Positions 60,813 through 64,000 of a stretch of DNA of 64,000 nucleotides are shown here, one piece after another. The notes beneath the pieces were generated by a model. It did not search any database, was not told the origin of the DNA, and worked only from the letters and a program-made list of their open reading frames with translations. Source of the stretch: JAHCHG01 sp041745765 (lineage in GTDB: Bacteria; Acidobacteriota; Blastocatellia; Pyrinomonadales; Pyrinomonadaceae); the NCBI GenBank assembly GCA_041745765.1, contig JBGTIH010000062.1, positions 1-64,000 of the forward strand. The letters are read 5' to 3'. Within the stretch, counting starts at the first letter, position 1. Each line of letters begins with the position of its first letter. Made by a program: the position numbers and the translations under genes.

Positions 60813-62788
60813 TCGAGTGCCGAATGCCGTGTTTTAATTAACTGTTCCGAGCCGACGGCTTTTGCCCTATTGACGGCAGTATTTTGTTTTTCGTCTTCCG
60901 TGATCTTCGCTTCGGGCAGAAAATGATTGAACAAACTGCGGATTTTGGGTTTGTCGTTTTCGCTCGTTGCCTGACGGAAACTGCTCAAAATCTGCGCGAC
61001 TTCTTCGTTTGAATAAGTTGAAATTTTCCCGATAAAGATTTTCGGATGTTTGGTTTTCAGAAGATGTTCGCCCGTGATTTCAAGCTCTTCAAAGAGTTTT
61101 TCGCCTTTTCGCATTCCGGTAAAAATAATGTCTATGTCTTCATACGGCTGCAAACCGGAAAGCCGGATCATATCTTCCGCTAAATCCAGAATTTTAATGG
61201 GTTCGCCCATATCGAGAATAAAAATCTCGCCGCCCGCGCCCAATGCTCCGGCTTGCAGAACGAGCTGCGAAGCTTCGGGAATCGTCATAAAATAGCGCGT
61301 CATATCCTTGTGCGTGACGGTAATCGGCTTGCCTTGCTGAATCTGTTCGCGGAAAATCGGAATGACCGAACCGGTCGAACCGAGAACATTTCCGAACCTG
61401 ACAGCCATATAATTTGTCGGGTAAATTTGATTCAAGCCCTGCAAAACGATTTCCGCGATGCGTTTTGACGCGCCCATTACGGAAGTCGGATTGACGGCTT
61501 TATCGGTCGAGATCAGAACGAAATCTTTGACACCGGATTGTCCGGCGATTTCGCCGATCAGTTTCGTCGCAAAGACATTGTTTTTGATCGCTTCGGTCGG
61601 ATTCGCTTCCATCAAAGGAACGTGTTTGTGCGCGGCGGCGTGAAAGACGACGTGCGGCGCGTATTCGGCAAAAATCTCGCGCATCCTTGATTCGTCGCCG
61701 ATGTCCGCCAGAAGAGGAAGATAATTCAGATTCTCAAAATTTTTGCTAAGTTCGCGCTCGATCTGAAACAGCGGGAATTCGGTGCGTTCAACAAGTAACA
61801 GCAACTTCGGGTTGAATTCCGTAATTTGCCGGACAAGTTCCGAACCGATCGAACCGCCCGCGCCCGTAACCATCACGACTTTTCCGGTTAAAAATTCGTG
61901 CAGATTTTTACTGTCCAGTTCGACGGGTTCGCGCCCCAGAAGGTCTTCGATCTGCACGTCGCGAATGCGGCTGACCTTGACGCGTCCGTGCATAATCTCG
62001 TGCAGACTCGGCACGATTCGCGCCTTAACAGGAATTGCGCCGCAAATGTCCAGAATTCGCCGGATATCTTTGCCCTGCGCCTGATCAATCGCCAGAACGA
62101 CTTGTTCGATATTCAGTTCGTCAACAAGTCTGGCTAAATCGTCAGTCGTGCCTAAAACCTTGATTCCATTAACGCTTCCGCCTTTTTTGCGTTTATCGTC
62201 ATCAACGAAACCCTTGATTTCAAATTCAGTATCGCCGCGTCCCAAAACGTCTTTAACAGCTAACGCGCCCATTCTTCCCGCGCCGACCATCAGCGTTGAT
62301 TGTTTAACGCGGCGGCGTTTGCTGACCTGGAACGAGCGTTTTTCGCCGATTTCATAAACAAAACGGCGCACCAATCGAAGCGCGAGAAGTCCGGCAAACG
62401 CGAAAAGAGTGTCCATCAAAATAATCGAAAGCGGAACTTGCCATCGAATAAATTGGTCGGGAGAAAGCAGAAGTCTGACCAAAATCAAAATTACCCCGGA
62501 AATAAAAGCGGCTTTTAAGAAGGCTTTGATGTCTTCAAAACTGACGTAACGCCAGATAATCGAATACGCGCCGACGAGGAAAAGCGAAGCGAATTGAACA
62601 AGCACGACAAACGGAAGCTGATTAAGCGCGTTATTGAAATGATATTCGTCGAGATCAAACTCAAAACGCAGCAGGTATGCCAGAAAAAATGCGCCCGCTA
62701 AAACGGAAACATCAGCTAAAAACTGAAACGGTCGGCGCAGGAACCAAAGTTGTTCTTCTGATTGCTTTGTCTTAGAAAAAAAATTCAT
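60806..62788 (-). CDS. membrane-bound nucleoside-diphosphate-sugar dehydratase (CapD/WbpM-like)
   Basis: 660 residues. N-terminal four-helix membrane part (about 25-140), a first Rossmann-like domain (MVGAGRMGALAVKDVLGRG), then the catalytic SDR domain with VMVTGAGGSIGSELVRQI, HAAAHKHVPLMEANPTEAIKNNV and STDKAVNPTSVMGASKR. This is the layout of WbpM/PglF/CapD UDP-GlcNAc 4,6-dehydratases that begin synthesis of deoxy-amino sugars for O-antigen, capsule or glycoprotein glycans. It probably acts with galE and the downstream Wza-like protein. Confidence 0.93.
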   Translation of the reverse strand: MNFFSKTKQSEEQLWFLRRPFQFLADVSVLAGAFFLAYLLRFEFDLDEYHFNNALNQLPFVVLVQFASLFLVGAYSIIWRYVSFEDIKAFLKAAFISGVILILVRLLLSPDQFIRWQVPLSIILMDTLFAFAGLLALRLVRRFVYEIGEKRSFQVSKRRRVKQSTLMVGAGRMGALAVKDVLGRGDTEFEIKGFVDDDKRKKGGSVNGIKVLGTTDDLARLVDELNIEQVVLAIDQAQGKDIRRILDICGAIPVKARIVPSLHEIMHGRVKVSRIRDVQIEDLLGREPVELDSKNLHEFLTGKVVMVTGAGGSIGSELVRQITEFNPKLLLLVERTEFPLFQIERELSKNFENLNYLPLLADIGDESRMREIFAEYAPHVVFHAAAHKHVPLMEANPTEAIKNNVFATKLIGEIAGQSGVKDFVLISTDKAVNPTSVMGASKRIAEIVLQGLNQIYPTNYMAVRFGNVLGSTGSVIPIFREQIQQGKPITVTHKDMTRYFMTIPEASQLVLQAGALGAGGEIFILDMGEPIKILDLAEDMIRLSGLQPYEDIDIIFTGMRKGEKLFEELEITGEHLLKTKHPKIFIGKISTYSNEEVAQILSSFRQATSENDKPKIRSLFNHFLPEAKITEDEKQNTAVNRAKAVGSEQLIKTRHSALET

Positions 62789-63050
62789 CTCGGTTATTGT
62801 CAGCTATACTTTGAAATTACTCGGCAAAAGCCAAACTGTCAACTATTAGAATAGTTAAGCCTCTTATATTTATTGGTAGAATCAATCTAATTGTAGAATT
62901 TGCCCGGCTTTTTCAGGCAGATTTAAAGCGTTTGTGAAATTATAACAGGCAACGGCTTCTACAAAAGGTTGAATCAAAGACGAGTCTGCGTTATTCTTGT
63001 GCAAAATAAGAAATTATTTTATCAAAATATATATTTAAGTGAAAATTTTT

Positions 63051-64000
63051 ATGAAAATGAAGTTTGTTTTAGTATTTGCCCTTACATTCGGTTTATTTCA
63101 AATTGCCTTTGGACAGATAAGTCCCATAACTCAAGATCAAGAAAGAGGTTATCTGGTCGGTCCCGGAGATGAAATATCAGTTAAAGTTCTCGGCGAACCG
63201 CAATTTGATACAGTTGCGCGAATTGATGAAGACGGAAAATTTCAAGTTCCGTTTTTTGAAGAAAGAGTCGCTGCCAGTTGCCGTTCTGAAAAAGAACTTC
63301 GTGCCGACATAACCCAGCTTTTGTCAAAATACCTGAGAAATCCGCAAATCAGCGTCAGCGTAACCGAACGCAAAAGCCGTCCGCCGGCAACGATTTACGG
63401 CGCGATCAGAACGCCGCAGCAGATTGATCTGCGGCGCAAAGCGACATTGATGGAACTCATTTCGATTTCCGGCGGTGTAACCGAAGAAGCAGGCGGAATG
63501 GTTCAGATTTTCCGCACACAATCAGTAATGTGCGCTGAAACAACCGAAGAAAACACCTGGAAGGAAGAAGCCGGAGACGGAGTTGACGTTCCTTCAAGAA
63601 TGTATAGTTTGACAAGTTTGCGTCTGGGGCGCGACGAAGCGAATCCCGAAATTATTCCCGGCGATATTATTATTGTGCTGAAAGCCGCTCCCGTTTATAT
63701 TACGGGCGAAGTCGTTGCGCCGCAGGGACTTTATCTGAGAGAAGACGGCTTGACTCTGACCGAAGCAATTGCAAAAATCGGCGGCGTTCGGCGCGAAGCG
63801 AAAACAAAAGATATAAAAATTTACCGCCTTAAAGACAATTCAAAAGACCGCGAAATCATTGCCGTTAATTATGATCTGATCAAAAAAGGCGAGCAAAAAG
63901 ATATATTGCTCGAACCTTATGACATTGTCGAAGTTGATAAATCGAAGAAAAGCATCGGTCAGACCATTTTGGAACTTGTTACAGGCGCAGGACGCGCAGG
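63051..64000 (+). CDS. polysaccharide export protein (Wza/SLBB type), partial
   Basis: The frame from ATG 63051 stays open to the window end (316 codons). The signal peptide MKMKFVLVFALTFGLFQIAFG is followed by GYLVGPGDEISVKVLG, the Poly_export (PES) start, then VTERKSRPPATIYGAIRTP and VYITGEVVAPQGLYLREDGLTLTEAIAKIGGV, which are SLBB motifs. Outer-membrane/periplasmic export channel of Wzx/Wzy- or ABC-type exopolysaccharide. The mature N-terminus has no lipobox Cys, unlike classical Wza. GTG 63039 in frame is an alternative start; ribosome site is weak. Confidence 0.9.
   Translation, partial: MKMKFVLVFALTFGLFQIAFGQISPITQDQERGYLVGPGDEISVKVLGEPQFDTVARIDEDGKFQVPFFEERVAASCRSEKELRADITQLLSKYLRNPQISVSVTERKSRPPATIYGAIRTPQQIDLRRKATLMELISISGGVTEEAGGMVQIFRTQSVMCAETTEENTWKEEAGDGVDVPSRMYSLTSLRLGRDEANPEIIPGDIIIVLKAAPVYITGEVVAPQGLYLREDGLTLTEAIAKIGGVRREAKTKDIKIYRLKDNSKDREIIAVNYDLIKKGEQKDILLEPYDIVEVDKSKKSIGQTILELVTGAGRA

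Overview
The window looks like chromosomal DNA from an Acidobacteriota member, most plausibly class Blastocatellia (Pyrinomonadaceae-like). This is inferred from gene content and style: three Oar-type TonB-dependent receptors with N-terminal carboxypeptidase-regulatory domains in 64 kb, zinc-ribbon membrane proteins, a Rad52/DdrA-like annealing protein, an estimated mid-40s % GC, and abundant small palindromic and heptameric repeats. No rRNA, tRNA, CRISPR array, prophage or biosynthetic cluster was seen. The only transposon trace is the tail of an IS630-like transposase at the left edge.

Layout. 1-8.1 kb: transposase tail, TonB receptor apparently lacking its native start, MacB/FtsX-type permease, second TonB receptor. 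8.3-14.1 kb (minus): GT4 glycosyltransferase, Uma2-family protein, mfd. 14.4-19.6 kb (plus): lysS (interrupted), small acidic protein, RraB-like protein, PlsC-type acyltransferase, EamA transporter. 19.7-31.1 kb (minus): alanine dehydrogenase, SLC13 permease, pilin-like secreted protein, WD40 protein, aldehyde dehydrogenase, HtrA protease, zinc alcohol dehydrogenase, zinc-ribbon protein. 31.3-38.6 kb: lipoprotein, an amber-interrupted gene, M48 protease, RlmD-like methyltransferase, small hypotheticals, methylmalonyl-CoA mutase large subunit. 38.7-43.4 kb: cyanophycinase, a three-gene envelope-stress set (DUF3618, holin-X, DUF883-like), a small membrane protein, and a DdrA/Rad52-like gene behind a striking palindromic operator candidate. 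43.5-49.7 kb: DUF4149 protein, GrdB-like protein, Gfo/Idh/MocA oxidoreductase, nikR, hldD, deoxyhypusine-synthase-like protein and a second stop-interrupted gene. 50-55.8 kb (minus): a nickel/peptide-type ABC operon with lipoprotein SBP, two permeases, fused double ATPase and a DUF4198 protein. 56.2-59.4 kb: third TonB receptor. 59.6-64 kb: start of an exopolysaccharide locus (galE, CapD/WbpM-like dehydratase, Wza-like export protein cut by the window end).

Functional picture: central housekeeping (LysRS, Mfd, RlmD), envelope glycan synthesis (GT4, hldD, galE, dehydratase, Wza), envelope stress and DNA repair, and a putative nickel uptake module with its regulator a few kb away. The most unusual aspect is repeat biology. 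Heptameric (7-bp period) tandem arrays occur more than a dozen times, often as mirrored hairpin arms at gene ends, and also in frame inside mfd (four arrays) and the acyltransferase gene. A ~100-bp palindromic element with ~30-bp terminal inverted repeats sits in frame inside lysS, and a second copy lies in the nickel operon. Three genes (lysS, 31925-32266, 49157-49732) carry single in-frame stop codons.
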